Assembly (NCBI GenBank): GCA_002011235.1
Contig: MTMO01000053.1
Coordinates: 1 to 39,463 of the forward strand
Length of the DNA stretch: 39,463 nucleotides
Origin: Archaeoglobus sp. JdFR-27
GTDB lineage: Archaea; Halobacteriota; Archaeoglobi; Archaeoglobales; Archaeoglobaceae
Reading direction: 5' to 3'
Shown here: positions 39,177-39,463 of the stretch, piece by piece
How positions within the stretch are numbered: position 1 is the first letter of the stretch
Layout: each line of letters opens with the position of its first letter
Notes under the pieces: model-generated
What the model saw: only the letters and a program-made list of their open reading frames with translations
Databases searched by the model: none
What the model was told of the DNA's origin: nothing
Program-made: the position numbers and the translations under genes

Positions 39177-39355
39177 TTTAATCACCATTATATATTATAG
39201 AGCAAACTATAAAATGTTATGCATTCTTTTAGATCTCTATTTTTTGGAAATTTTGTTGGAACTTATGTTTGATATTTCTATGGATTTACAAAAAGAAGTT
39301 CTAATGATAAAGTAAAAGCAGAAGTTAATTCAATTGTAATCGACTCTGATTTAAT

Positions 39356-39463
39356 TCATTTCCCATCCTCCTCTCCAGTCCTCACCTTAATCGTCCTCTC
39401 CACATCAATAACGAATATCCTCCCATCCCCAGGCTTTCCAGTTCTTCCAGCTTTCATTACCAC
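39356..39463 (-). CDS. P-II nitrogen regulatory protein, C-terminal part
   Basis: The right edge cuts this gene; 35 codons and the stop are visible, reading leftward. VVMKAGRTGKPGDGRIFVID is the conserved P-II segment after the T-loop (R-T-G-x-x-G-D-G-K/R-I-F), followed by VERTIKVRTGEEDGK, the usual end. P-II proteins bind ATP/ADP and 2-oxoglutarate and control ammonium transporters and nitrogen metabolism; an amtB partner would be expected next to it outside the window. The T-loop and start are not visible. Confidence 0.85.
   Translation of the reverse strand: MVMKAGRTGKPGDGRIFVIDVERTIKVRTGEEDGK

Overview
The window looks like a chromosomal segment of a thermophilic euryarchaeon of the Archaeoglobales; the genus cannot be fixed from the sequence. 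Reasons: archaeal-only enzyme forms (CobY, archaeal-type CobT, CbiZ, a Trm5-like methyltransferase, a TrmB regulator), a macro-domain protein that reads like Archaeoglobus fulgidus AF1521, TATA boxes about 25 bases before leaderless starts mixed with GGAGGTGA-type ribosome sites, and a tRNA-Lys(CTT) with an intron in the anticodon loop. The DNA is AT-rich (about 40 percent GC by eye).

Layout. 1-3.8 kb: a cut-off lipoprotein, an unknown beta-rich protein, an MFS exporter, the macro-domain protein and a small winged-helix-like protein. 4.1-9.6 kb: acyl-CoA dehydrogenase, a cNMP/CBS/DUF294 signalling protein, a DnaQ-type exonuclease, a DUF4212 subunit and a sodium:solute symporter, all on one strand; the last four resemble the bacterial regulated organic-acid uptake module. 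9.7-14.8 kb: Trm5-like methyltransferase, thiM-thiE, a pycB/oadA-type carboxyltransferase without its biotin domain, a VOC protein and a cupin. 14.8-20.3 kb: mobB, then a block for late cobalamin assembly and salvage (cobY, cobS, cbiB, cobD-like, cbiZ, cobT), followed by a TrmB regulator and a paired protein holding only its sensor-like domain.

21.7-32.3 kb is very different. Nearly every gene is on the minus strand, many are broken (HepT, DUF3795, two methyltransferases, a CPBP protease split by an inversion, an excisionase-like HTH) and most others are membrane or unknown proteins. Between or just after the ORFs lie 80-125 bp imperfectly palindromic elements with related sequence and nested inverted repeats (24483-24606, 26751-26832, 28215-28301, 29954-30033, plus a half copy at 29856-29876). 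Their layout (outer TATAAC/GTTATA arms, inner GTATGCG/CGCATAC arms, position right after stop codons) resembles integron attC sites, so this may be a decaying gene-cassette array without an integrase in view. This is the most interesting part of the window.

32.5-39.5 kb returns to ordinary chromosome: a winged-helix regulator with a perfect 18-bp palindrome at its promoter, a CheY-like protein with Glu at the phospho-acceptor position, tRNA-Lys, two transporters (MFS, EamA), two metallo-beta-lactamase-fold hydrolases, a CGGC-domain protein, small unknown proteins, and the C-terminus of a P-II protein at the right edge. Short tandem duplications of 9-22 bp, often 11 bp or a multiple, recur in intergenic DNA throughout.
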